Source: Rhizomucor pusillus (lineage: Eukaryota; Mucoromycota; Mucoromycetes; Mucorales; Lichtheimiaceae). From it: DNA of 64,000 nt. A program made the position numbers and the translations under genes. A model generated the notes under the pieces. That model was not told where the DNA came from, searched no databases, and worked only from the letters and a program-made list of their open reading frames with translations. Shown here in pieces: positions 12,673 through 24,004 of the stretch. The first letter of the stretch is position 1. Each line of letters begins with the position of its first letter. The DNA is taken from NCBI GenBank assembly GCA_900175165.2, contig FWWN02000701.1, positions 1,534 to 65,533 of the forward strand, written 5' to 3'.

Positions 12673-13051
12673 GACATGGAAATGTCGTTGATGAGAATGG
12701 CGGCCCTGAGCCCATGGAGTACATCGTTGATCAGAATGAGTTTGTTGTTGAAACAATTGCTACTCATACTGATTACTTGGAAAATGTAGCTTCCAGCGAA
12801 TATTCTTCGGCTTGTCCAATGCGAATAGAAAAGCCAAAAGATGAAGACATTCGTATGAAGGAGGCAAGCATAAAGCGGGATTATATTCGGTATACGGTTC
12901 AGGATAAGGTTAGATTTTTCGATCTGAAGATTGAAAAGTGTATGAGCGCGTCAGCTGCAGCGAAGCAGTTGGGCATTCACATCCGAACTGCGCAGAGATG
13001 GGTGAAGCAATACAATATGTGCCCTGATAGCATTTTTGAGAGTTATAAAAA
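12673..13051 (+). pseudogene. Truncated Tc1/mariner-IS630-like transposase, N-terminal part (copy 1)
   Basis: Encodes only the N-terminal leader and helix-turn-helix region. The acidic leader GNVVDENG...EPMEYIVD matches copy 2 of the same family at 14740-16020 (HVVDENG, EPMDLVVD). The DNA-binding segment SASAAAKQLGIHIRTAQRWVKQY follows. Homology stops at about 13051, where copy 2 continues into its catalytic domain. No catalytic domain is present, so it cannot encode an active enzyme. Recombination or a later insertion probably removed the rest. Confidence 0.8.
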
Positions 13052-13098
13052 AGTACGTCGAAAGTGTATCTTGACCAACTGCTTATCCCACAGCCCAG

Positions 13099-13142
13099 TG
13101 GGCCGGGCCTTAATGGGATGGGAATCGGGCCATCCCGGCCCA
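13099..13142. repeat. GC-rich inverted repeat
   Basis: TGGGCCGGG (13099-13107) is mirrored by CCCGGCCCA (13134-13142) around a 26-base loop. The patch is strongly GC-rich in an AT-rich neighbourhood. It lies just past the point where transposase copy 1 breaks off, so it may be the edge of another element. Confidence 0.6.
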
Positions 13143-13248
13143 AGTCCTAGCCCTAGTCAGATGTCTTTGTCCCTGTATGCCTTAATCATTCTAACCCAGA
13201 TGTATGAAAATATGTATGAAATATGTATGATAATATGGGAATGGTTAC

Positions 13249-13304
13249 TTGTTAGTTTTCATTGGCCAAAGAACGTTGCTACTCTGGCCAATGAAAACTA
13301 ACAA
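13249..13304. repeat. Perfect 20-bp inverted repeat (palindrome with 16-base loop)
   Basis: Left arm 13249-13268 (TTGTTAGTTTTCATTGGCCA) is the exact reverse complement of right arm 13285-13304. The 16-base spacer is 13269-13284. It sits between the truncated transposase and the nuclease-like gene. It could be two terminal repeats left by excision or nesting, or a hairpin. Confidence 0.85.
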
Positions 13305-13417
13305 AATACGCCCACTGTTGTGACGAACTTCAGGATTCCTTTTTTTTGTCGAAACCTTTTGTTTTCTCCATCTTTTTCGTTGTCACGGAAAAATTGTTTC
13401 AAGACTTTTTTTTAACT

Positions 13418-14466
13418 ATGACAACAGTTCAAGACTATCAGGAAAGCAAAGATGAACAGCCAGACATGTTGGTTACAGCACTACCAGCACGTCCAGGAAC
13501 TGACTTGTCCAGCAAGCTCTTACTCTGCGATTCATATATCAAAAACATAATCATTGACACAGTCGTTGGCAACGGTATCCATGGAGAAGCATACCACGTA
13601 GAGCCTGGTGATCGGCACGACGGTCGAAAGACAGATATTGTATATCTTCCCAACACCAAACCGACTGACAATCTTCCGCCTGTGATAGTGGAAATTCAGC
13701 AAAAAGTGAATCAGGTGTTTGTCCTGCGTACTATACGATATTGCATTGATATCTTTGAAGAAACAAGGTCTCCCCTATTCTCGTGATATTCAATGTTGAT
13801 AGTATTTCTGGCAAACAATTTTTCGAAAAAACATTTGCGATGGAACATGGACCATTTTATACTCAATACTGCCATCCTTGGGCACGCTCTTCGTATCTGT
13901 ATAATGCTGATTCCATTGCCAGCTACGTGACCAACACCCCATTGCAACAAATCGTGGCATTGACGTATTTTATCACGCAGCAACAACGGCACCTGCTTGC
14001 TCTGGACGTATTCGACGATCCCACCATCAATGTCATCTATCGACGGGCGCATTCAATCTTTTCAAAACACGGTGCGGTAGAAACAGATCAGCGGGCAACT
14101 TGGATGCAGTTTTGCCAAGCGATTGCTTTACAGTTCAACAAAATCGCCAAGGTAACCAAGGACGATTCCCCGAGCTCGAAAAAACGCGCGATCAAGTATG
14201 CCGAAGATGGTGTTATATTTTCTAACAAGATGTTGCGACTTTGTGACAATGATGATCCTGGCAGTTCTGAAGTTACACCCATTGAATTGGAGGCAGATGC
14301 TAAGAGTCATGATCTGTTGTTTGTTGAAGAATTTCGAGAATTAAATCCGGGTCGATTCAGCTGGCAGCAATGTTATGACAACGGAAAGGAGAAAGATCAA
14401 TCACTTTTTACTCGTTACAAAAGTCACATCACTCTACGACAAGCATTTTACGATAACACTTTGTAG
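13418..14466 (+). pseudogene. PD-(D/E)XK nuclease-like mobile gene with one frameshift
   Basis: Two overlapping frames encode one protein of about 350 aa: 13418-13786 and, shifted by one base, to the stop at 14466. The break is near 13780, where RSPLFS meets VIFNVDS. The first half has KTDIVYL, then about 17 residues later VIVEIQQKV, which resembles the D...E-x-Q/K core of PD-(D/E)XK nucleases of the transposase-associated (Rpn-like) type. The second half is helical with a QQRHLLALDVFDDP stretch. I do not recognise a named family. Assignment to the nuclease fold is inference from the motif spacing. The frameshift could also be a sequencing error. It has no introns, unlike the host genes. Confidence 0.5.
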
Positions 14467-14557
14467 CCATATCCATTCCCGTTCCCTTTCCCATAGCCAT
14501 ATTCCCTCCTCATTCAATGACGTAACCAATGACAATAAATCATATTCAGTGTCCATG

Positions 14558-14697
14558 AACCAGACTAACTAGACCTACTAGACCAACTGCACCAACGAGA
14601 TTAACAAGGGCGTAATTTAACGACGTTGCTCTAGTTAGTCTAGTAGATCTAGTAGATCTAGTAGGTAGGTCTAGTTGGTCTAGTTGGTCTAGTTGGT
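14558..14697. repeat. CTAGT-rich tandem and inverted repeats
   Basis: The left part (14558-14588) is built from CTAACTAGACC-like units. The right part (14631-14697) has tandem units of GATCTAGTA and TCTAGTTGGT, the latter three times in a row, and reads as an imperfect reverse complement of the left. Together they can fold as a long imperfect hairpin. They lie between the nuclease-like gene and transposase copy 2. Confidence 0.75.
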
Positions 14698-14739
14698 TAA
14701 TCATTGATTACGTAAAGTCGAATTGGCTTCCTGGATTAG

Positions 14740-16020
14740 CTACAATCTTTCTTTGTTGAGACACTTACCAAAACATTTGGCAGAATGAGAAACAGAGCCT
14801 TGGAAATCACTTACACCTAAACTGTCACATGCCTCACTAATTCTAGTCATCAGGGTTTCTTTTTCCAGAAACTTATTTTGCTTCACTTTACTTTTGACAA
14901 CTGACCAGCAATTGGACTTAGTTCAGGAGGATATGGAGGAAGATATACAAATCGATATCCTCGAGAGTGAATATACTTTCCTATGCCAGTTGAGCTTTGA
15001 ATAGGAGCATTATCCATGACAAGGTAATGTCCCTTCATTTCTGGATGCTTATCCATTTGATCAAGAGTAGCCTTCAAAAAGGTCAGATAATGTCCTGTCA
15101 CTGTTCCTGTGCTATAGCCATCAGTTTCGCGACCAAATTTTCTCTTTTTAATACGCTTTGGGACTCTCAAACTGACGCTATTAATCCAGAGGCAGATATT
15201 GCACCCAAGATTGATGTTGTGTTTGCTTTAGTCGTAGGCACTGTAACTATTGCAAGAATTCCCTTCTTTGACCAAGCCATACCTCGTTTCCAATTGATAT
15301 GAAAGGCTGATTCATCCAGAAAGACACAATTTGTTGTGAAATCCAAGTCAGTTTGCTTCCACTTTTGAACCCAATCGTGTCGTTGCTGAATTTTTTCTTC
15401 ACTGTTTCTTTCCACAGGCTGGAACTGTGCCTGTTTAATGGATAGATTGCATTCAGTTGTCATGAAGTTGTAAACAGTAGTACGAGAAACATTAAGATCT
15501 ACGAAGTTTTGCTTCAATTTTCTACCACTTCAGTTACAACTGCAGAAGGATTCTCATCAATATAATTTAAAAGAAATTGTTTGTGCTCATCTCCAAGAAT
15601 ACGATGACGACCATTTTTCTTCTTCTTCTCCAAAATGCTTTCAGGATCTTCGTAATAACGTTTGACCCATCTCTGGGCTGAACGAACATGGATACCTAGT
15701 TGTCTTGCCGCAGCAGAAGCACTAAAGCATTTACTAAACAATAGATGAAAAAATCTAGTCTTCTCATTATCAGAGTAAACTGTGTATCGTCGCTTATTGC
15801 ATAACTCCATATCAACATCTTCACTTTTCCTTTCATCAGTAATTGGATGCATTACAGGAATGGAAGATCTTTCCGGAGGTCTATTCATCAGGAATTGAGT
15901 GCGAGAGCTTATTGTTTCGATAGCAAACAACTCCTCGTCAACAACAAGATCCATTGGCTCAACTCCATTCTCATCAACAACATGTCCCTGTCCATCTTCG
16001 TAAAAAAATTGCATATCCAT
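14740..16020 (-). pseudogene. Tc1/mariner-IS630-like transposase, near full length but broken (copy 2)
   Basis: DDE-type transposase remnant read from 16020 down to the stop at 14742-14740. Seen in order: acidic leader, HTH (SASAAARQLGIHVRSAQRWVK), RHRILGDEHKQFLLNYIDENPSAVV, first catalytic Asp in CVFLDESAFHINWKRG, second in YLVMDNAPIQ, and LPPYPPELSPI where the third acidic residue should follow. Three frame breaks are visible: near 15519 (one base), near 15170-15175, and near 14920. At the last, a short deletion removes the catalytic Glu after SPI and shifts the frame before SKVKQNKF. The element is inactive. Its ends were not identified. Confidence 0.85.
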
Positions 16021-16804
16021 TTTTGAATCACTGTAAAATAAATATGAGCAAGACAAAAAAGTAATAAAGACAATGAACCATCGCTTCCTTTTTACAAAAA
16101 ATCAACGCCAAGAATTTTACTTGCCGATTACTAAGCGACAAGTAAAAATAAACCAAATTGTTGACACGACATCAAATTCAAAAGCCGTGACTTTACTTTT
16201 TGAAATGACTGTGCACCTTTTCCAAAAATTAAGTGTCGCTGCAAATTGTCGTTTTGGTGTATAAATGTATTATAAAATTTCACAAAATGCGACATTACTG
16301 GAAAGAGTGTATTACCGTCCCAAAAAGGAAACGACCGCCAAAGACAGCATAGTCCTCTATCCCCTCAAAAAGATACCAACCAATGAAGTGACACACTAAT
16401 AGTCAGTCATGTCAAACATCGCTGTGATAGCCACTTTAGTATCGTGAGTTGATCCTCCTGTTCGCATTCCAACGCAATAATGGTTCAGTTCTCGAGCACA
16501 TTTGTATTATCTCGCGATGCCTGCCACTTTTGGGTGTAAATTGGATATTGATCTTGTATAGAGTATGGCTTACAGAATGAGACTGAAGGTTTATAAAGAC
16601 CAACTAAGTTCTTTCACCACAGCATAGAATACATTTTGCAAGCTTTGCAAGGTTCTTTCTAAGAGACTAGAGAAGTGTCCTAAATGCACAAAGATTCGAA
16701 CTATGACAAAGGATATACATTGCAACCAGTCGTTTTGTAATGATCATTGTAAGTCTGAAAAGTAAGATACACATTGTCGTTAAGGCATATGTCACTGCTC
16801 TAGC
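16021..16804. other. Intergenic, 0.8 kb
   Basis: The part next to transposase copy 2 is AT-rich and probably contains its flank or terminal repeat, but I could not pair the two ends. The rest shows no coding signal. Confidence 0.4.
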
Positions 16805-18743
16805 TCATACAAGGTCATCGAGCTCAGAAACCTCGGTACTTCCACGCAGATGCGGCTGGATTTCGTCATATAATTGCACACAGTTAACAATCCCATTGCT
16901 TGTTGATAGATTCACGCCACAGAGATCGGACAGAAAATGCCTGAATTCATTACTCTGTAAGCCTAGCATTGATGCCATATTGTCGACATGCATGCCATTT
17001 ACGTGACTAGAGATATGACTGTTAGCCAGGTCCAAATACTATATTTTGAAACTTACGATTTGCAAAGCCTCGATAAAGCTATTAGTCTTTCCTTCGGAAG
17101 ATAGTAATCCATGAGCGCTTTCAAGCACGAGCTTTGCCCAACAGACTTGTATCTTTCAAGGACTGCGCCGAAATTTCCGTCGAAAAAGGATATTTGCAAA
17201 TCTTTCAGTCCCCGGAGCACACGGCCGGCTGCTTTGTTGCTGTGATCTCTTCCGTCCTTTCTTTTTTTCACAATCGATTCGATAATTACGCTCATATTAT
17301 AGCCTAAGTCAATTTTTAGTCAATGATGGATCCTTTGTATCCTAATCTGCATAAGATTCACCCCTCAGGTCTCGCATGAATAACTTGATCAACCGGAAAT
17401 ATGTCATAAATTCGCGATAGTAGCCAATATGTCCTTTCAAGTACAGTGCCATCAGTGTATCCAACTTTTCTCTGGCTTCATCGATTTTGCCCTATAAATC
17501 TATTAGCTGTTATAACACGGAAGCTTCATTGCGCTTCTTTACCTCCGTAAGTTTAATGCGGATACGCTGTTCAAGAGCAGCTACATCTACGGTAGCGTCT
17601 TGTTCCACAATCTAAACCATTTGTTATGATAGGCCGCCGATGACATAATTTTTATAATTACCTAGCAATGTTAAAATGTCATTTTCTTTAATTTACTATG
17701 ATCGTTGATATCCACTTACCACTGAGCCTACTGTCACCAGCGAAGGTTGTGCATACAGATTGACCGGGTATTCTTTTGTCGTTTTACGCAGCCGTCCTGT
17801 CCATGCTCCTTTTGAATTAAGCTTATGCAAAGATTCTTGAGAAAACCCCAGCAGCGCTTGTTCTTCTCTGAAATACATGTTCTTTGGCCTTTTTGGAATT
17901 TGCGAAAGACGCGAGGTCTGGCAATATTCCTTTAGTACATCTAAAACCGCATAGCTCGTAATTACTCACGTCATCTGCTGGCTTGCTCGCTTTTGTAGAT
18001 ATTATTCTTAGGACCCTTTTGGTACTTGGACCTCGTGTCTTTGCAAATCTGTTGGCCGACCTCTTTAAAGTAACAACATTGCATATTGGCACGTACCGTA
18101 TTGTCGTCCGACAATCGTCTTTTTACCACTCGCTCCGTCAGTTGTTCTTCCTCTGGCCTATGTTTCTTATCCCATCGACTCTTTGCGGGTTCTATTTTTT
18201 GATCATGCGTCGCACTGGCAATTTCAGGTATAGGCCCCGTTTCAACATCCATGGGCACAAAGTCAGGGTTAGATGCAATGCGATCATTTTCAAATTCTCT
18301 ATACGAATTGATTAAAAACTTGGAAGTTATACCTCTAATATCAAAGCACTTACCTGGAAGTGCCTGGTATAGCTTCTTTTGCGGTTCTGGAATTTGGATT
18401 TGGTACATCTCCACACGGTCTGCAGCGAAAAAATAGGGTTAGTACTGTAATCAATGCATAATGCATATATTGGTATATACTTGGGCAGAGGATACTCGTT
18501 CCAGTCAATAGATTGAAGTTCACCGCGTCTTTGAGCACTTGCAATAATAGTCCATAGCTCCGAGTTGACTTGTGATAATTGACTTTCTGGGCAGCAACGG
18601 AAGCTGTTTATGACATATTCCCTGAAGGAAGAAAGATACCGGGCGTTTTACAATTTGAAGCACACGGCAATGAGGAGATTCCAAAATCTTTACTTTAAGC
18701 TTGGAGGAAACTTCAGTTCCCCTGCATTCTTCCTATGCACCAT
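16805..18743 (-). CDS. THP3: THP3/LENG8-like SAC3/GANP domain protein
   Basis: Nuclear mRNA-processing/export protein of the SAC3/GANP/THP3 family; yeast Thp3 works with Csn12 in transcription and splicing. Ten exons (18743-18694, 18621-18481, 18419-18354, 18298-18127, 18062-17966, 17865-17720, 17611-17543, 17491-17362, 17303-17057, 17006-16805) close in frame to 439 aa. Landmarks: FPPSLKEYVINSF and ELWTIIASAQ...DWNEYPLP near the N-terminus, KSRWDKKHRPEE, GFSQESLHK, LMALYLKGHIGYYREFMTYF, FDGNFGAVLERYKS, KERLIALSRLCKS and FLSDLCGVNL...IVNC at the winged-helix end. The exon 5/6 junction (GTGA then GTAATT donor; CAGAG acceptor) is the least certain. The family's usual Q/P-rich leader is absent or in an unseen upstream exon. 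Confidence 0.78.
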
Positions 18744-19777
18744 GATCGCACCTTGAATTAATAGATCAAGCGAACAAGCAGACGACGCAGGCCGAAAAGA
18801 ATAGCGGTCCACATTTGGCAACTGTCTTTGAAAATCTCTTTTCTAACTATCATATTTATCATTATCATTAAAAAGGAAAAATCGAATTAAATTACAAAGA
18901 CGAAAATATAGGAATGAATACGAAGTAAGTCCGGAGAGCGAGTAGCAAATGTAGTTGATTGGGAACAAGGGGATTTCATAAGAGCAATACATTAGTATCT
19001 TGCGCTACTGCTGCGTAATCAAACTTGATACTTACACCCCAAAGGGTAATCCCCGGATTCGCAGACGACCAGACCGCGCACCTAGTATATCTGTATCAGC
19101 TTGTATCCACCGCAGCAAAGTAAACTAGTAGACATACTTGTAACCCGTGGGGTCGGTTTGTTTTGAAAAATATAAATGAAGCACGACGGAGGGCTTAAAG
19201 TGAGGCATCGCAGGTAGAAGAAGCGGAAGAAAAGAAGAACGGGAGGCGCGAAACGGTTGATCTTGGAGGTGGCGGGCCAGGACAGCCTTCTACTATTACA
19301 GTGGATACCCCATAATTTCAAGGCCTCGGTTACAGGATTTTGCGTAAAAATAGCGATAGTTGAAAGTTGGCAGGAGAAGTCTTACTAGGAACCTACTGCT
19401 AAGTATAAGAAGACAGTTTGCGGATTTGTTTTGAAGCAGCAAGGAGCTAGATTTTAGGTGTAGTATTCTCTCAAACATCGATTCATGCGAGCGCCGATCC
19501 GAATAAACCGGAATTCGACGGCGCCGTGCTTGCAGTAGCGAAGCGGATACAAAACCGCCGGAGAATGGAGGTTTATGAAGGCCAAGCGACTTTATTCTAC
19601 AATTTCGGATCAGCGAGAGCCTCAGCGAACCAAGCGCAGCGAGCGAAGCGTAGCGTGAAGCACTCATAAATAAAATGTGTACATGGAGTAAAAATATGTC
19701 TATCCAAGGTAGTGAAGATATTTTGAGGATATTGTAGTCTACAAAGATGTAAATCTTATGCTGTAAGTACATATAAG
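18744..19777. other. Intergenic, 1.0 kb, with a GC-rich patch
   Basis: Mostly AT-rich. From about 19480 to 19665 it becomes GC-rich and carries repeated GCGAAGCG/GCGAGCG words. The minus-strand frame through it is Arg/Ser-rich and looks like a composition effect. No gene or RNA family recognised. Confidence 0.45.
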
Positions 19778-21635
19778 TTAGTGCTCAGAGATTTGGGCCT
19801 TTTCTTCAAAGGTTTCCTTGTCTTGAGCAGGTTTTTGAAAAGCGCTTCCGTAACGAATATTGCGAATGAAGAGCGAGCAAATGAAGCCGATGGCAGCGGC
19901 AACAATTGGAATAATAAATACGTCATGTAGGGCTTCCATGTAAGCATGGATAATAGGACCTTGAGTGTCAGCAGGCATTTCGCGGATGTAGAGATAATTT
20001 CCAAGAGCACCGTATTTCTGCGCCACTGCTAATATCTGCGGGTCAACACCTTTGAACTGTGCCGCCAAGAACGTGGCAAAAAGCGTCTGGTAGATTGCTA
20101 CGCCGATCGAAGAAGCCAGAAGCATGAAAAAGTTATTGAGAGATGTCGCAACAGCCATAAACTCCTTGGAAGCAGAGTATTGCACTCCCAAAATGCAGTT
20201 TTGTTGGGACAGGCCGAAAGCCAGACCACAGAACGTCAAGAAACCAGCTTGTTGTCCCCAGTTGCTGTGTTCATTGACGGTGTAAAACAGACCATAGCCC
20301 AGGAGATTGCTTGACGCTCCCACAACGATATAGAACTTGATGTATGGGAATTTCCGCAAAAGGAAGCCACTTCCGACGGAACCAACAATGAGACAGGCCA
20401 TGAATGGTATCAAACGGATGCCAGAGGCTGTACTGTTAGCGCCGAACACAGATTGGAACAGAACTGGTCCAAAGTAAAGAGTACCGATGAAACCGAGGCC
20501 GAGACAGGTCATGTAGAGATAGATGACAAATACTCCAGGGTTGGACAGAACCTGCCAGGGCATAATCTTTGCAAAGGTTTTGTTAATACCAGAAGAAAGA
20601 ATATAGGGCATTCATGGATTTTGCTACATACTGGTTCCTTGGCGATCCATCCTTCTGAGATAATCAGCAAAATAAGTGACACGCCGGCTGCGACAAATGG
20701 ACCGATACTGTGAGCATCACCCCATCCATACTAGAGTTTATGCAAAGGGATAAATTTTACGCGACGACTAAGCACATGATCAGCTTTTGCATACCAAAGG
20801 TCCCCAGCTGAGAGCTAGCAAGAGACAAGTGACCAGGCTAATGGAGAAAATTGTACCCAAGAAGTCGATTCGTTTAAATTTTTCCGCGAAAGTTTCGTTC
20901 CTGGTGATACCCGTTTCCTTGAAAAAGAAGGTGATAACGACAAAGGCCGAGCCTGCCAGAATGAGATTGAGCCAAAAGTCCCAGCGCCAGCTTAGATGAT
21001 CTACGAAAGCACCGCCGATTAATGGTCCCACTACGCTGGCAAGACCATAGACAACGGAGAGAAGGCTTTGAAGACGTGGTCGCCAATCCATCGGTGCAAT
21101 ATCAGTGATGATGACGAAGAGCATGGACATGGTTCCTCCTGCGCCAAAACCCTGGAGAGTTCGACCGGCAATTAAACCTTGGATTGTAGGACTAACAGCG
21201 TTGACAAGGGATCCGACGAGGAAAAAGAATAATCCAAACAAGACAATCGGCTTGCGACCAAAGATATCTGAAAACTGTAGTTATGATGCAAGTCTCCGTT
21301 AGACATTGCTATTTGAAATTACTCGATTTGCTACGTACTTTGCCTGATAGCGGCTGAAAAGCGTTCATGGCAACCATGTAGGAAGTAGCGATCCAAGTTT
21401 GCAACTCTGCAGCGTCAAGTTCGGTCGCAATAATGTTCATGGCAGGCGCAACGACAGTCGAATTGAGGGAAATGCAGAACATACTGAGAATGACACCGAT
21501 GATCAAAAGAGCAATGCGCGCTGTTTGCCACGGCGTCCGTCGTTTTACTTGGGGGTTGCTTTGGTTGATCACGTCTCCTTGCTGCACATTTGAGGCTATA
21601 GTAGAGCCAACTGATTGTTGATCTGTATCTGTCAT
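19778..21635 (-). CDS. MFS exporter, 14-TM DHA2-like family (paralog A)
   Basis: Proton-driven multidrug or small-molecule exporter of the DHA2 type. Four exons (21635-21339, 21274-20795, 20730-20632, 20566-19778) give 554 aa. Motif A is SGKFSDIFGRKP, joined across intron 1. GLIAGRTLQGFGAGG and the antiporter motif C-like VYGLASVVGPLIGGAF follow. A TATAAAA lies about 60 bases before the ATG. It is a close paralog of the plus-strand gene at 24005-25754, pointing away from it. Both share the intron inside motif A; this copy has two further introns. Substrate unknown. The long charged tails at both ends are cytosolic. Confidence 0.92.
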
Positions 21636-21693
21636 ATATATGTGGGAAGATTTAGATGTAATAGGGCCCGTCTACATGGCTCTCATACTCTGC

Positions 21694-21700
21694 TTTTATA
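21694..21700 (-). promoter_or_regulatory. TATA box of MFS paralog A
   Basis: Reads TATAAAA on the minus strand, 59 bases before the ATG at 21635. Confidence 0.55.
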
Positions 21701-23951
21701 CCTGATCTGCTTCATATCATCATCATGGAAGCCTTGTGGGACCATTTTCGGGTATTCAAGCAGGCTGATCCAAAATGCCGCCTTTTGTTATCGGTAGCCG
21801 ACCTTCCGTTCCAATCAACTCGCGGCCTTTGATCGGATCAATGAATACACCATCGCTCCAATTCCTGATTCGGTCTACCATGGATTGACACACTGCTCCG
21901 CATAATATAGAAACAGTTTCTTCAAAACAGGTGTACGTAGTAGGCCTGATCTGATGCAACATTTCTAGCATCAACAATAAGAATTGCATGCAGACTTCGA
22001 GAAATATAATTATATAAGATATAGGTACTATGACGGTCCGGCGTGACACGAAAGTGCTCGGAACAATATTAAAACCATTGCCGTAGACCAAGCTGCAGTG
22101 GCGTTGTTGGCATAATATCCAATACAGACTACTAATTTGATTATGTTTCTGAATTGAAATCTGCAATACAACAGCGAAAAAATTGGACTTCAGCGATCAA
22201 GGATGCCATATGCATTATCCTTCCTCTGAATTATGCCAAAACAACAAAAAGGAATTTTTTCCTGCATTCTACAAGCACTCTATCCACTACGCTTATGAAC
22301 AAATGAGTCAATGCTTGCGATTAAATGCGCATTATTTTAGCGACCTTCAGGTAGACGAGCTTTTCAATTACGAATGCAAAACAAAAACTGCCGCGTATGT
22401 ATGGCACACGCGATGATCTTACCACGGTCTTTTGAACTTCTATATTGGAAAGGCTAGTAAGGCCCCTTTAGTAAAGTGTTGCGAAGAGTGTCATTCGCAG
22501 AATGTGTACTTTATTCAAGTCTGATGCCCTAGTACCTATGACACAATAGAAAGTCTAAGAAGAAAATAGGTTCGCATCTTTGAAAATTACGACGGTGGCT
22601 GCCGTCACATAACAAGTGGTAGGTAGCTTCCTGATTGGTATAAATCTTATGATACTTGTTATAATGTTAGACCAAATCCTTCAAATCAAGCCTTCAAAGC
22701 ACCTGAGAGTTTCCTGCGACGCACAGGTTGGCACAATTGAGCGGGCAGGGACGACAGAAGCTTGTGTCGATGAAAACGAAATATGATACACCGTAGGTAT
22801 CGGCAAAGTTGTTTACGTGTGAGCGTAAACGAACAGTGCTTCATACGTCAATAGATGTGGTAATCAGGTTTAATCCTTTACTCTTAAAAGTTACACATTT
22901 CCTTTATCATAATACATCGAACGATCATCTACATGTCTGGCAGCAATCAAGTTCACTTAAAGATTTTGCAAGCTTAAGTGAGAAATTCAGGAATTTAGGA
23001 TGGACTTATGATACCTCATCGGGCAACCTTCAAACTTTGTAACATCTGTTCCACGAACGATCACGCGATTTGGCTAGCGATGTCATCGTTGAAATCGCAA
23101 GCTCTGATAGACGCCTCGACGGAGAAAATGCAGCATCGTCTTCCAAGTGCATTTGTTCTTATATTGGCATTTAACAATTGCCGAGTCTGCTGCTGAATAC
23201 TATAGTCGATTTAACTGAATAGACAGTGCTAACATGTATTACTAGTACATATTAGCGCTGTGATGCACAATGCGCGCAAACCTTTCATTGCTTTGTCGGT
23301 CGCGCCCGCAGTACTGCGTATGACATATAACTACTATTATCTGATGTTTGACATTGCAATCTTTCAATTTTGTTAGTCGGTCCAGATACAAGGATCATAC
23401 ACAGAAAAGTCCAATTAGCAGTGCCGGAAATGGCATAGAAATATGAATCTCTTTCCCGTTTTGTATGAAAAGCGACAGACTTAGATCAACGTGTCCGAGA
23501 TATCCAGAGTGTAAATCTCGGCGGCTAAGTATTTCGTGGGAAGTAGACGAGAAAAAGTATATCCTATCGTAGATTCTTGAAGAAGGTGAAACCATTTTCG
23601 CGTGTAAGTGGCAAACTTAAAAGATTTGGCTGGAAAGTGGAACACCAGCGGTATGCATTTAACCGTTTGCCACCAGTCACGCAATCAAAGGTTACAATGA
23701 GTTTCGATTTGCCGGCTCGCGCGCTGAAGACTGCAAGCAGACGATCTTCAACGTCGGAAGTAGCAGCGCGACCCACAGCGCAACCTTTTCCCGACATTAC
23801 CAAAAATGTTAATTGAAACTATTTAACCGCTGGGAACTAAAATCCAGCCTTTTCCGACCTTCCAGAATCTACGTTTCAAGAAGTAGGATTGGCTACCCGG
23901 TAGTATCAATTCCGCACACTTTCGCCGCCAGTATTCCACAATTTTTTGATT
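21701..23951. other. Shared 2.2-kb upstream region of two divergent MFS genes
   Basis: Lies between two divergently transcribed exporter paralogs. Open frames here (for example 22183-22416 and 23577-23816) have no recognisable domain. No mobile element seen. It must hold both promoters; bidirectional control is possible but not shown. Confidence 0.45.
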
Positions 23952-23957
23952 TATAAA
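23952..23957 (+). promoter_or_regulatory. TATA box of MFS paralog B
   Basis: TATAAA 47 bases before the ATG at 24005. Confidence 0.5.
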
Positions 23958-24004
23958 GGCGTTTGGTACATGATCTGATAGCTTATTTTTGCTTTCCTTC
24001 ATCC

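Noticed and set aside
18064..18096. A 34-base intron in the THP3-like gene
   Set aside because: Moving the donor to the GTAAAA at 18126 gives a normal 64-base intron and keeps the same downstream frame.
19082..19772. Arg/Ser-rich minus-strand open frames
   Set aside because: They follow the GC-rich word repeats and have no domain or splice support.
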